Both the position numbers and the translations under genes were made by a program. The notes beneath the pieces are model-generated. The model saw nothing but the letters and a program-made list of their open reading frames with translations, did not search any database and had not been told where the DNA came from. From contig JACCLO010000007.1 in the NCBI GenBank assembly GCA_029448655.1, forward strand, positions 3,698,477 through 3,762,476: a DNA stretch of 64,000 bases, given 5' to 3'. Position 1 is the first letter of the stretch; the number at the start of each line of letters is the position of its first letter. Origin of the DNA: Wolfiporia cocos (taxonomy: Eukaryota > Basidiomycota > Agaricomycetes > Polyporales > Phaeolaceae). This document shows, piece by piece, positions 29,202 to 40,259 of the stretch.

Positions 29202-32200
29202 TTACTTTCCTGTGGAGCCGAATCCACCAGTACCGCGCTCGGATTTAATCTTTTCAAAGTAAGATTTTCCGTGTAGCGTAATGTGCGGGTCCTTAGCAAC
29301 TTCGCAGATGAGCTGAGCAATCTTATCACCGGCCCGAATATCGATAGATATATCGGAGTGATTCCGGAGAATGATGATTACTTCGCCTTGATAATCGTGG
29401 TCGATAACGCCACCCATTACGTCTATGCCTTTGCGGGCAAGACTAGAGCGGGGGGCGATGCGTCCGTAGGTGCCAAAAGGTACCTGGATCTTCAGTTTGG
29501 TGTTGTATTCTGTCTGCCCGTGAGCTGGCAGAACGTCGCCTGTTGCAGTGTACAGGTCAAACCCAACCGAGTCTTTGGTTCCCTTTTCCGGCATTCGGCC
29601 GCCTTCACCGACTACGATTTTCAAGTCCGCGTTTTGGTTAATGTCCGCTGACATCCATCCCCCATCGGGGTGTCTAACCATGCGCTGCTTAGGGTCCTTC
29701 GCAAATTCTTCGCGATACTGCGGCCAGTCATCTGGCCACGTGCATTCGTCGGCTTCCCAGTCGTCGCTGTCAGGATCGAAGACGTGAACTGCTTCTTTCC
29801 TTCTAGCCGATCGCCTGAGGGGGACATCCTGCATTGGAATGGCGTGTGAAGCCTTGTATTCCTGCAGAATGTCGTATGCCGTGTCGAGATCGGCTTCGCG
29901 TACCCAGGAGTCGTCATTGATACCGAACCCTTTCCATCGGATTCTGTATTCAACTCTCCCTGCGCGGAGACGATGATCTAAGATCTTCTCGACTTCCCAT
30001 AATTCCTCGCCATCGACCATTTCTGGTTGAGGCTCTGGTCTTTTCTGATGCACAGGGTCCTTGTACATGACCAACTTGGAAGCGTGAAATACGGGGTGGT
30101 AAGCCCTGTATTGCTCGTCCATGTGTACCCTGAAGGTGACCGGGGATAATTGTTCAATTATCCGAAATGGTCCCAAATAGCGTGGGCTAAGACTTCTTTC
30201 GGAGTCTTGCCAGCTACGGGCGTCAACGAGAACTTTGTCGCCGACTTTAAACGGCACCGAGCGCTTATGTTGATCGTAGTACCACGACCAGCGTTCAGCA
30301 GCCAATTTCATTGCTGCCTTAGCTTGTTCTTGTGCTGACCATCGTTCGTAAGCAATGACATTTAGGTCCGTGTATGGTGTTGGACGTAAATTCGTAGGTC
30401 CTGCATTAGGGTGCCTTCCTAGTTCGACAAAGAATGGGCTATTCTTTGTTGTTTCACTAGCCGCGTTGTTGTACGCGAATTCAGCCGTAGGGAGAAACCA
30501 TGACCAATTATCCTTCTGAATAACATCGATGTAACATCTAAGATATTGTTCCAGGATTTGGTTAACTCTCTCCGTCTGGCCATCCGCTTGCGGGTGATAG
30601 GCGGTTGTCATTGACCGTTGGATTCCCAATTGCTCACACCACCCCTTGAATAAGGCGGCTGCGAATTGCGGGCCTCTATCCGAAATAATTTGTTTCGGAA
30701 GTCCGTGGTTCGGATAAATCCGAAGGTACAGGAGGTTCGCTAATTCTTTTGCCGTTATCTTATCTGACGTGGGAATGAAGTGTGCTCGTTTGGTAAGCCG
30801 GTCCACTATTACCATAAATTGTTTCAATTCGCCGCTGGGTGGTAGGTGGACGATAAGGTCAATTGTGACGGTGTCCCAAGGTGCTTCCGGAACTGGGAGC
30901 GGTTGCAGGGGTCCGTACGGGGTCTGGTTGTGGTTCTTCATGCGTTGACATGTGTCACAACCTTCCACGTATTGCTTTACCATCGTGGTCATTCCAGGCC
31001 ACCAGTAATTACGTGATAGAAGTTCATAGGTCTTCCATCGTCCGAAGTGTCCGGCAGTCACATGGTCGTGATGTAACTCCAGAATCTTTGTGCGCAATTC
31101 TTTAGGTTCTTTTGGAACGTACACTTTTCCTCGTCTGAGGAGTAATCCGGCCTCCATGTTCCATTCCTGGAGATCTTTACCGAATTCCTTGGGACCACTT
31201 TTCAGTAGTTCCTGGTAATCCTTGGTAATCTGATCGTCCATGAGGGCTTGTCGGATTTGTCTGAGAAGGTCCTCGTCGCCTGATTGTATCTCCTGCTGTG
31301 ACGCTTCTAGCGCCCTAACCGTAAAATGTTCCGGTTTCAGCAAAATTTGATCGCGATTATCGAGTTCCACCCCCTCTTCATGGTCTGGCCTCCGTGACAG
31401 AGGGTCAGCCGTAAGCATTGTTTTACCGGGTTTGTGACACATGGTGAAGTTAAACCTTGTCAGGTAAAGACTCCAACGTGCCTGTCTCCGGGTTAGCCAT
31501 TGTGCCGATTTGAAATATGTCAGGTTGAGATGATCCGACCATACTTCAAATTTGTGTGGATGTCCTTCGAGGTAATGTCTCCATTCCTCTAGAGCGCGGA
31601 TGATTGCAAGCAACTCCTTATCGTAAATCTCATAGTTCCTTTCAGGTGCTGATAGAGATTTCGAGTAGAAGGCTACCGGGTGCCAGAGCTTATCCTCCGA
31701 AGAGTATTGCGATTGTTACGGGTCGAACACCCGTTCGTATATTCGAGACGCGAATATAGATCGTTCTTCTGCACGTAGGCACGTTGCCGTATGCAAGGCA
31801 AATACTCGTTAGATGCCTTCAAGTCCTAAGTAAAGTTCTTAGGAGATCCGTTAATATCCAATACGCGTTAGAGGATATAATCTGTTTAGGTGCGAGTCGA
31901 AGATAATATAGGACTCGCCTAAGTCCGAGAAGTCAGTGTGCACTTCGAGGACTTAGTCGTTCGGTTGCTCGAGCGAAGAATACTGAGCGTAGTTTCCTAC
32001 GTTTGAGAACGAGTATAAGACTTCTTGTTTGTACAACAAGGTCGAGCTGAAGAGCCTCGACAGTAGTTACATTAGTTTATATACTACGTTGGGTTTCAGG
32101 GGTCGCATCTGTCCCAGATGTCACCGATACTATCTACGCTATAGTACTAAACGTTTGATAGGTATGTAGTGATATATCTGAGACGATAGATAGGAATGAT

Positions 32201-34441
32201 GGCGGTTGAACGCCATCTATCAGCTAGCAAGTGATTTATACGAAACGGTGACAGGGTTGGATCTGCCAAAGATGAAACGCGCCCTATAGACTAGTACAAC
32301 TGGGGATACGCCCAGTAGAGTCACGAGTGGCCAGGGGAGTTGGTTGCGCAACAAGTCCCTGTATCGTATTCGTCTAGTGGTGAGTTCTGACGATATTCGA
32401 AAAATCAAAATAACCGTAACAGCGATAGCACTGCACCAGTTGCGTAATCGGAAGAATCCGCTTCCACGCGGAACGGGGACTCCTGATCTGGGATCCGGAG
32501 TATTGGAGCCGATGTGAAAGCTTCCTTGAGAGTTTGGAAGGCTTCCGCTTGTTCGGGTCCCCAGTTCCATTGCGTGTTTTTCTTGGACAGTTCGGTTAAC
32601 GGCTTAACCACTTTGGAGAAGTCCTTAATGAACCGTCGGTAGTAGTTGGCGAAGCCAACAAAGGCCTGGACGTCCTTCACCTTGGCGGGTGTAGGCCAGT
32701 CCATTACGCCGGTTACCTTCTTAGGGTCCATTTCGACTTTCCCTTTGGAAATAATCATTCCCAGGTATTCAATACTGCTTTGTTCGAAGAAGCACTTTTC
32801 AGGTTTCGCGAACAAGTCGTTGTCTTGCAAGATTTGTAATACTTGCTTGACAATACGACGGTGTTCCAACAGATCGTTTCCGAACACAAGGATGTCGTCT
32901 AGGTAGACAATGACCTTTCCTTCTCTGATAAGGTCACCTAGAATATCGTTCATCATGTGTTGGAACGTGCTGGGTGCATTACAAAAACCGAAGTACATGA
33001 CTACGGCTTCGTAAAGGCCGTTAGGCGTAATGAATGCGGTCTTCCATTCATCTCCCTCCTTGATTCTTACATTGTTGTAACCCCAACGCAAGTCGAGCTT
33101 CGTAAATATCGAAGCCTGGCTAAGCTTATCGATAAGCTCGTCTATGCGTGGGAGAGGGTACCTGTTTTTAATGGTTAAGTCGTTCACCTTTCGGTAATCG
33201 ACTACCATTCGGGCTCCGCCGTCTTTTTTAGGGACGAAGAAGACCGGGCTCGCGATCGGAGATTTTGAGTGTCGGATGTAGCCCTTCCGTAACTCTTCCT
33301 GAATCCACTGATCTAGCGAGTTCGCTTCCTGAGGAGACATCTTGTATGCCTTACTCGGGGGCGGTAGTACCGCGTCATCGGGGAAGTCGATGGCGTGGTC
33401 ATATGGTTTCCGTTCGGGCATCCTTTCGGATGCGCGCTGAGAAAATACCGTGGGACCAAACTCCTGGTACTCCTCCGGAACCAAGGATTTCCATTTCTGG
33501 AGATCCGCATCTGTCAGGAATTCATTGTCCGACTTCTCCGTTATCGACTGAATGGCATCGATAAGGAGTTCCGTTCCTTCGTCAAGGGTGTTCACCCAAA
33601 CGACAAAGGGATTCTCAGGCTCCTCTAAGCCGAGAAAATCTATTGGAAAGTCGTTGATGATCTGATAGATGTTGCGGGGTTCGATTTCGTCTTCTTCCTC
33701 AGAAATCGAAATCCGTTTGCCATGTTTACATTTTTCCGTACACCGATATGTGAAGGTTCCTTCCGGCCAATTGAAGTCCGGGTTGTGTTTCAGGAACCAG
33801 TCATATCCGAGGATCACATCCGCGTTCTGTACGTCCATTACGTACAAGAATTCGGTGGACTTGTGTTCCTCGTGCACCATATAAGCCTTAACTGTCATAT
33901 TGATATTACCGGCGGTATTAGAGGTACCGTCGGCGTTACGAATCTCGAGGGGCGAAGGTAGTTTCTGAGTGACTAACTTCTCCTCGTGGACGAGTTTCTT
34001 ATCGATGACGCTTATGGATGCACCGGTGTCGATTAATGCCATGGCGTTGACTTTCTTTCCGTATACCCACAATTCTACTTCGATGGAAAATGATTTATTG
34101 TCGTCTCGAGAATCATTTCCGTGTACATTATACAGAGTAAAAAACTTCAGCGCGGTGGGGTCAGGATGAAAGTATTGTACAGGAGGGGCACGTGTAGCTA
34201 GTGTCCTTGTCCTCCGGGCAAAGTCCGTTGCCGAGTTACCGAATATTCCGAGATGGGATACCGAGTGACGTACGACCGCCTTATCTTCCCACAAGATAAG
34301 GGGTCTCTGTGAAGCCTCTTTGTAGAGGTGCGCTTCTTTGGGGCGCTGTACACTCCCAGCCGCTGCGGGGCTGGTGTGTTCTTCACAGAACGTCTTCGAG
34401 ACGTGTGGTTGGGGCGAGGGGAACCGAGATGGTCCCGACAT
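29202..34441 (-). pseudogene. pol: Pol of A3, disrupted by solo LTR F
   Basis: The 5' part (34441 to about 32422) covers protease, RT with YLDD and the start of RNase H. The 3' part (31713 to 29202) covers the rest of RNase H, integrase, chromodomain and dUTPase. Both parts are otherwise open and highly similar to A2 pol, so the LTR insertion is the main lesion. Confidence 0.95.
31714..32421 (-). mobile_element. Solo LTR, family F (708 bp), inside A3 pol
   Basis: Termini TGTTACGG and CCGTAACA form a perfect 8-bp inverted repeat. A perfect target duplication GCGAT lies at 31709-31713 and 32422-32426, and the A2 sequence shows the empty site. A TATATAAA motif on the minus strand (about 32085) suggests an LTR promoter. 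Related pieces lie at 39004-39294 and 58508-58850. A miniature DNA element is less likely, because the termini are TG and CA. Confidence 0.85.
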
Positions 34442-34773
34442 TGGCGACGGTGGTGGCGGGGGCCGAGGGTCCTGCTGAGCTTGAGTCAGCTGTCACTTCT
34501 TCCCAGATTGTTCGGGCACGATACGTCTTGCCATCCGCGGGGGGCGCCGAGTACGGCTTCTTGCCAGAAGCCTGTCCCTTTCCACTACCCGAAGGAGCAG
34601 CCGTGGTCTTTCCAGACGCGGCAGCTGCATCCTTCGCCCTTTGTTGTTCGGCCCGCTGAGCGGCAGGCACGAACGTTCCCGCAGCCTTGTGGGCGGCAAG
34701 CTTAGGACACTTGTTGAAGTAGTGTCCCGTCTGCTTGCAGTAGGTGCAGACGGCGTTAGTGGTGTCGGCGGGG
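34383..34773 (-). pseudogene. gag: Gag fragment of A3 (C-terminal part)
   Basis: Matches the end of A2 gag, including the zinc-knuckle region. The start, capsid and coiled coil are missing because the element is truncated at 34773. Confidence 0.9.
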
Positions 34774-34783
34774 TTAGGGGTTA
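34770..34783 (+). repeat. Interstitial telomere repeat at the A3 breakpoint
   Basis: GGGGTTAGGGGTTA, two exact units of the terminal repeat of this chromosome in the same orientation. The first four G are shared with gag (GGCGGGG), so the junction shows microhomology. Confidence 0.8.
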
Positions 34784-35384
34784 TGAGACGCCATAGGGTG
34801 TCTAACCCTGCAGTCTCGCCACTAGGGTGCCATCCCTAGCTAGGGCATGACCCCTACAGTACTACTGCCTTGTTCACTACTGTATCTATTTATCCTGCAG
34901 TAGTAGCACAATTGTGCGCCCAGCTATTCTGCAATTGGACGTGCCATGTATTCAACCAGTGGTGCCTACATGGCAGCTCACACACTGTGTCCGACCATGT
35001 CGGACGTGGATGTCCACTGCTGGGTGGGGTCACATGCGGCTATGGGTAGATAGACGCTCACCCAGCGGTGGACATCCACATCCGACATGGCCGGACGGAC
35101 AAGGGTGTCAAAGTTGATGTCACAAAATATTGAGTCATTCTGCTTCAGCAAGCCAGATATCATGCTTGGATCCTCTCACAGTGAATCTGAAGGGAACACA
35201 GGACCAGTATGAGAGGGAGGAGGAGGAGTGGAGGCTGCACAGATGGAGATGGGATGAGGACTCAATGAACATTGATGATGATGAGAGCCCTGTTGCCAAA
35301 GACTTTACTGATGAGAGTGGGGATGCCGAGGTGGATTTGGATTTAGTGAAGGTGCTGAAGATATTCAAACCGTGAAGCCAACTC
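34784..35384. other. Non-coding DNA with a long hairpin
   Basis: Inverted repeat arms at 34996-35026 and 35059-35089 (29 of 31 bases paired, 32-nt loop). The arms resemble the core of the 170-bp satellite that follows (ATGTCGGA, GTCCACC, GGGTG). A short acidic reading frame (about 35130-35375) ends in the satellite flank; I do not recognise it and doubt it is a gene. Confidence 0.6.
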
Positions 35385-36535
35385 TGACAGGCCAAAAAAT
35401 CCGACAATGTCGGATGCTCATGTCCACCACTGGGTGGGCGTCTATTTATCGCAATAATATACAGGCCAATAGATTACTAGAAATGTGCAGAAATGCGAAA
35501 TTATGCAGCAGAAATACCTGGATTGGAAGAAATTTTCAAACCACGAAGCCAACTCTAACAGGCCAAAAAATCCGGCAATGTTGGATATGCATGTCCACCA
35601 CCGGGTGGGTGTCTATTATTCAAGCCACGAAGCCAACTCTGACAGGCCAAAAAATCCAGCAATGTTGGATGCTCATGTCCACCATGGGTGGGCGTCTATT
35701 TATCGCAGTAATATACAGGCCAATAGATTACTAGAAATGTGCAGAAATGCAAAATTACACAGCAGAAATACCTGGATTAGAAGAAATTTTTAAACCGCGA
35801 AGCCAACTCTGACAGGCCAAAAAATCCGACAATGTCGGATGCTCATGTCCACCACTGGGTGGGCGTCTATAATTCAAACCACGAAGCCAACTCTGACAGG
35901 CCAAAACATCCAGCAATGTCGGATGCTCATGTCCACCATGGGTGGGCGTCTATTTATCGCAGTAATATACAGGCCAATAGATCACCAAAAAATCACAGAA
36001 ATGCGAAATTATGCAGCAGAAATACCTGGATTAGAAGAAATTTTTAAACCGCGAAGCCAACTCTGACAGGCCAAAAAATCCGGCAATGTCGGATGCTCAT
36101 GTCCACCATGGGTGGGCGTCTATTTATCGCAGTAATATACAGGCCAATAGATCACCAAAAAATCACAGAAATGCGAAATTATGCAGCAGAAATACCTGGA
36201 TTAGAAGAAATTTTTAAACCGCGAAGCCAACTCTGACAGGCCAAAAAATCCGGCAATGTCGGATGCTCATGTCCACCATGGGTGGGCGTCTATTTATCGC
36301 AGTAATATACAGGCCAATAGATTACTAGAAATGTGCAGAAATGCAAAATTACACAGCAGAAATACCTGGATTGGAAGAAATTTTTAAACCGCGAAGCCAA
36401 CTCTGACAGGCCAAAAAATCCGGCAATGTTGGATGCTCATGTTCACCATGGGTGGGCGTCTATTTATCGCAATCATTTACAGGCCAATAGATCAACCGTA
36501 AATGACAAATTATGCAGCAAAAATATATGAATAAA
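35385..36535 (+). repeat. Satellite array, 170-bp unit with ~85-bp short units
   Basis: Units contain CTCTGACAGGCCAAAAAATC, ATGCTCATGTCCACCA and TTATGCAGCAGAAATACC. Exact 170-bp spacing is seen between 36061, 36231 and 36401. Shorter units near 35540-35690 and 35800-35930 lack the AT-rich half. Reading frames across it are repeat artefacts. From 36540 to 36809 there is CpG-poor DNA with nothing recognisable. Confidence 0.88.
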
Positions 36536-36814
36536 ACAGAAAATTAAAGCTGCAGAGCCAGATGCAGTAGGCTCAAAGCCCCAGTCATGTTGGATTCATT
36601 GTGCATCCAATATAGGACACCCATTCATTGCAGAAAATAGAGGCAATTTATTTTGATCTTAACCTTCTGCTAGATTCATTTGGTTCTGCTTCATAATTTT
36701 GTGTTTCTATGGATCTGTTGGCATAGCAAGTGCACTGTTGGCTGTGTTAAATAGGTCTCTTGAGTGCATAGTGTACTCAACCTGGTCTGATCCATTTGTC
36801 TGTTGTGTCCAGTA

Positions 36815-37412
36815 TGACACAGACATACCATCTGTGGGACTGGCCCATAGCCACGGTAGTCTTAATAGCCCTACGCCGTATTCCAAGGTCCATGGCACCT
36901 GTGGAGAGGCGGGGGTGACAAGCGAGTCTTGATGGCAGTACGCCGGGTGACAAAGCTGACGTCCCTAGACAAGCAAGCCAAGGACTAGGAGAGGAATGGC
37001 AGCCCACAAGATAGCATGAAAGAGGGTGTCATTACCCTACGCCGAGAATGCTAAACATGAGGATGCAAGTCCTCATGCTAGCGCATATATACATGGGGGT
37101 GCACCAGTACCTACGAGCCTGTCCTAAGGCACGAGGGTCTGTGCGTGTAATGCAGAGAGAAGGTAACATAATGACAAGGCACCAGTAATGGCGCAGAGTC
37201 ATGTGGCATAGGGGTAGAGACGCCAGTAATGGCACTCTGGCATAACATGATGGAAGACGCCTGTAGGGGCGCTTCCACATAGAGGGTGGTGTCGGTAATG
37301 GCGCCCATGCATAAGGTGAGTGACGCTACTGAGGATAGCTACTTACAAGGCATAGAATGGCGTAATAAATCCTATAAAAAGTAGCGGCGACATCCCAGAA
37401 TAATCTGTGACA
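36815..37412 (-). mobile_element. Solo LTR, family L (598 bp)
   Basis: In element orientation it runs from TGTCACAG to CTGTGTCA, with a perfect target duplication CAGTA at 36810-36814 and 37413-37417. Its ends resemble family A (GGGAC and AATCTGTGACA), but the body differs. A TATATATGC motif on the minus strand gives its direction. It lies between the two inverted satellite arrays. Confidence 0.9.
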
Positions 37413-38065
37413 CAGTACTGCAATTTCAATCTGCTACAATTTTTGCATTTCTGTGCTACACAGTTTTGTATTTTGTCAGTCTATTGCCATGTGAAAGATG
37501 CCATTTACTGCAGGAATAGGTGCCCAAGAGCATGTGCACAGAATATGCAGCCATGTGGAATCCCTTTGTTGTGCTGCGTCTGGCTCTGTAATTTTGACCT
37601 TTTATTCTATGCATGTTTTACTGCTGCATGATGCATTGGCATGAAAGGTAGACCATTTGCAGTGATAAATACTCACCCTACAGTAGGTGCACATGGCATC
37701 CAACCATGTTGAATGTATTTGGAGGTTCTATGACACTCTACAATTTCAATCTGCAGCCATACATGTATTTCTTTCGGTACACAATTTCATGTTTTTGTCA
37801 GTCTATTGCCGTGTGGATTAGACCTTCCATAGCAATAAATAGGCACCATAGAGTGGTTCACGGGGCACTCAATGATGTTGAATAGATATTCTATATTGGT
37901 TTACAATTTCAATCTGCACTCATATTTGCATTTTTCTGCTGCATAATTTCACATTTCTGTAGGTCTATTGCCATATGAATTGAACCATCTACAGCAGCAA
38001 ATAGACACAGTAGAGTGGGTGCACAGAAAATGTAACATGGTCAGATGCTATGGGTATATATTGAA
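37413..38065 (-). repeat. Diverged satellite copies, inverted relative to 35385-36535
   Basis: About four decayed units of ~160 bp, each with CAATTTCAATCTGC, a CTGCTGCAT-like motif, TCTATTGCC and RTAAATAG. The order of motifs matches the reverse complement of the 170-bp satellite. CpG is rare, consistent with age. Confidence 0.65.
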
Positions 38066-38559
38066 GCCGATTGGATCTACCATAGTTTTTCTATAGTGTA
38101 CTGCAGGCATTTGAGGGTCAGAGAGGCTACAGAATGGGGAGGTGATGAGTATCAGCACCATCATGTGACTTGATTGACATACCTTTTGGGCTGTGGCTGA
38201 GCTTCCAAGATAGGTAGTCCAAACTTCCAGAGGCTGTTCTGGGAGATCTGGTTGGCAGATTTTGATAATTGGAGTGTTGTGACAGTTATTGTCAGGATTT
38301 TACATTCAAAAGACTTGTGTCTGGGATTATCTTTTACATTTTATGCTTCAACCATCACATACCACACAGGCACTTATGTGTCACATGATGGTTTTCTTAC
38401 AGGGCTACAATATTGCATATCAACTTGTGGCTGTGGGAATAGCTTAGATAAGCATTATCATGGTACCAGATTGTATAACTATATTTACAAGCCACCAGAA
38501 CGCGCCTAGCTTAGAAGTACAGTCTAGATCACAACAAATTTGAAGGTACATGAGATACA
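38066..38559. other. AT-rich non-coding DNA
   Basis: No coding region, repeat or LTR terminus recognised. Low CpG content. Confidence 0.4.
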
Positions 38560-38986
38560 CAGCGACACAGAGCTACATCTGTGTCTGTTGCCTATCTTCA
38601 GAGCCTATAAGGTAACACCAAATGGCTGTCTTGGTTGCTAAGGTTGCATCACAGACTAGCAAGGGTATAACATAGAGAATGTGTTGTAGATGAGCAGACA
38701 TGGTAATGAGATGCAAGACTGGGGGCACATGCACCCCAAGTCGAGTATATTCAGACTGAGGTTGTAAGACCTCAGCATATGGTATATATACATCGGGGAT
38801 CACTACACTAAGTAATTGGACCAGCCCTAAAGGCATGGTCTGTGCACGATGTATGATACCCTGTATGTAAGCAGTCACATCTAGATGACCAGGCTGAGGT
38901 ATATCTAACTCTGCTACTTACAATGTAATCTACTGTAGGTTCAAGCTGGGGTAGAGCGGCTGACCCATGTCACAGGATCTGTGACA
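38560..38986 (-). repeat. Decayed LTR-like sequence
   Basis: Ends AGGATCTGTGACA and carries a TATATATAC-type motif near 38780 and an ACATCTGTGTC end region like other LTRs here, in minus orientation. The left end and a target duplication could not be fixed. Confidence 0.45.
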
Positions 38987-39003
38987 CATGGTCACTTGAT
39001 TAT

Positions 39004-39294
39004 TGTTACGGATCAAATATCTGTTTAGCTGAAATAACCAAGTGGAGTTACTCAGCATATTGAGTAGTGCACTACTCATTGGACTCCACAGAGTCAGAGT
39101 GTGGATATAGAAGCTGGGCACTTGATTGCTCAAGCCTTTGAGAATGAGTATAAGATGCTTGTTATTCAACAAGGTTGAGCTGAGGAACTTGATCAGTATG
39201 TACATCAAGTTTTATACTGTGATTCGATAATCGGGGTCATAGTGTCCTTGGTACTGCTACTATTAAGTCCATCGAGCTAGCATTCTAAGTAACA
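39004..39294 (-). repeat. Family F-related LTR fragment
   Basis: Starts TGTTACGG and ends AAGTAACA. It shares several stretches with 31714-32421 (GAGTATAAGA, CAACAAGGT, GAGCTGA), but is shorter and diverged. No target duplication. The remaining bases to 39516 show nothing. Confidence 0.5.
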
Positions 39295-39521
39295 AATGAG
39301 AAGTGCTGCAGTTGAGCATGACAAGGAATGAAACAGAGAAGACATATGATTAGACATACGATATCAGCTAGAAGGCAACGAGACAGTAAGTAGACTATGG
39401 GCATAGGATTGTTATACATGAAACAGGGGCCTATGGTTGAGTGGAGGTCCGTAGAATAGAGCACACAGTGGAGCGGTTGAAGGCCAAGTCCTGATACACA
39501 GTGAGGTGTCAAAGGAATAAA

Positions 39522-40220
39522 TGACACAGACTAGACTGTGGGACTCACACTATAACCTTATAGGCGACTTGAAGGGGTTGCAGAAGGTTGGTGAGGAGGC
39601 TAGTGGGCGCAAGCAGAGATGATATGTAACTGTGCGAATGCAGAGAACAAATCTAAGGCTTATCCGCAGTGATAGCCCTACTTATATACATGCTTTGTTT
39701 GGTTACCGGTAAGGGAGCCAAACATGAAGGTGGTCTGTGCGCAGACATAACTAATATGGTTAAGTCGTAAACTACAATAGACCATGTGCGCCGGTAATGG
39801 CCGCACCAGTAAGATCGTTTGTTTGGACCGTAGGTCCATGTTGTGGAAGTGGCTGTAGCTACGTTAGTAAGCCATGCATGTGATTCTTATATACCGGTAT
39901 CGGAATATGAGTAATCGTAAGGGCATTGGCATGTGATAACGAGCGGGCCGCTTATCCAATCGTACTGACATAGCCCGGTATCGGGATATGAGTAAAGCGC
40001 GTGACACCGGAGGTTAGTCCGCTGAGTCATTGACGCGTACAAGCGTGTTATGTACGTGTTGTTATGACGAGTGGACGTATACCGCGTTGTGTACGTGTTG
40101 TTTGGTTGCGTGTACGTGTAGACGGGCGCTTAGCAGCGTAAATGTCTACAAGGTCGTAGAAATACCAGATAAATAGGTAAAAATACGGGAAAAATAGTGG
40201 CATGTCCCAAATCTGTGACA
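39522..40220 (-). repeat. 3' LTR of A2
   Basis: 699 bp, TGTCACAG to CTGTGTCA in element orientation. The polypurine tract GAAGAGGGGGTAA abuts it at 40233-40221. Confidence 0.97.
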
Positions 40221-40259
40221 TTACCCCCTCTTCAGGTTTCATTGTCCCTAATGGAACGA

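Larger units (their letters stand above)
28464..34773 (-). mobile_element. Family A chromovirus copy A3, 5'-truncated
   Basis: 3' LTR (28464-29162, 699 bp), pol and the C-terminal part of gag remain. Homology to copy A2 stops inside gag at 34773, where the sequence changes to telomere repeats. Pol is split by solo LTR F and carries a 9-bp in-frame deletion near 30816 (three residues of the integrase segment between GELKQF and MVIVD). Confidence 0.95.

Noticed and set aside
31714..32421. Miniature inverted-repeat DNA transposon in A3 pol
   Set aside because: The TG/CA termini, 5-bp target duplication, 708-bp length and internal TATA box fit a solo LTR better. Its partial match to the Plavaka region comes from an F fragment there.
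35372..36530. Reading frames of 60-120 codons across the satellite
   Set aside because: They repeat the same peptide with each 170-bp unit and have no start context; they are artefacts of the tandem repeat.
36707..37308. Short antisense frames over solo LTR L
   Set aside because: They lie inside an LTR, have no similarity to proteins and no conservation.
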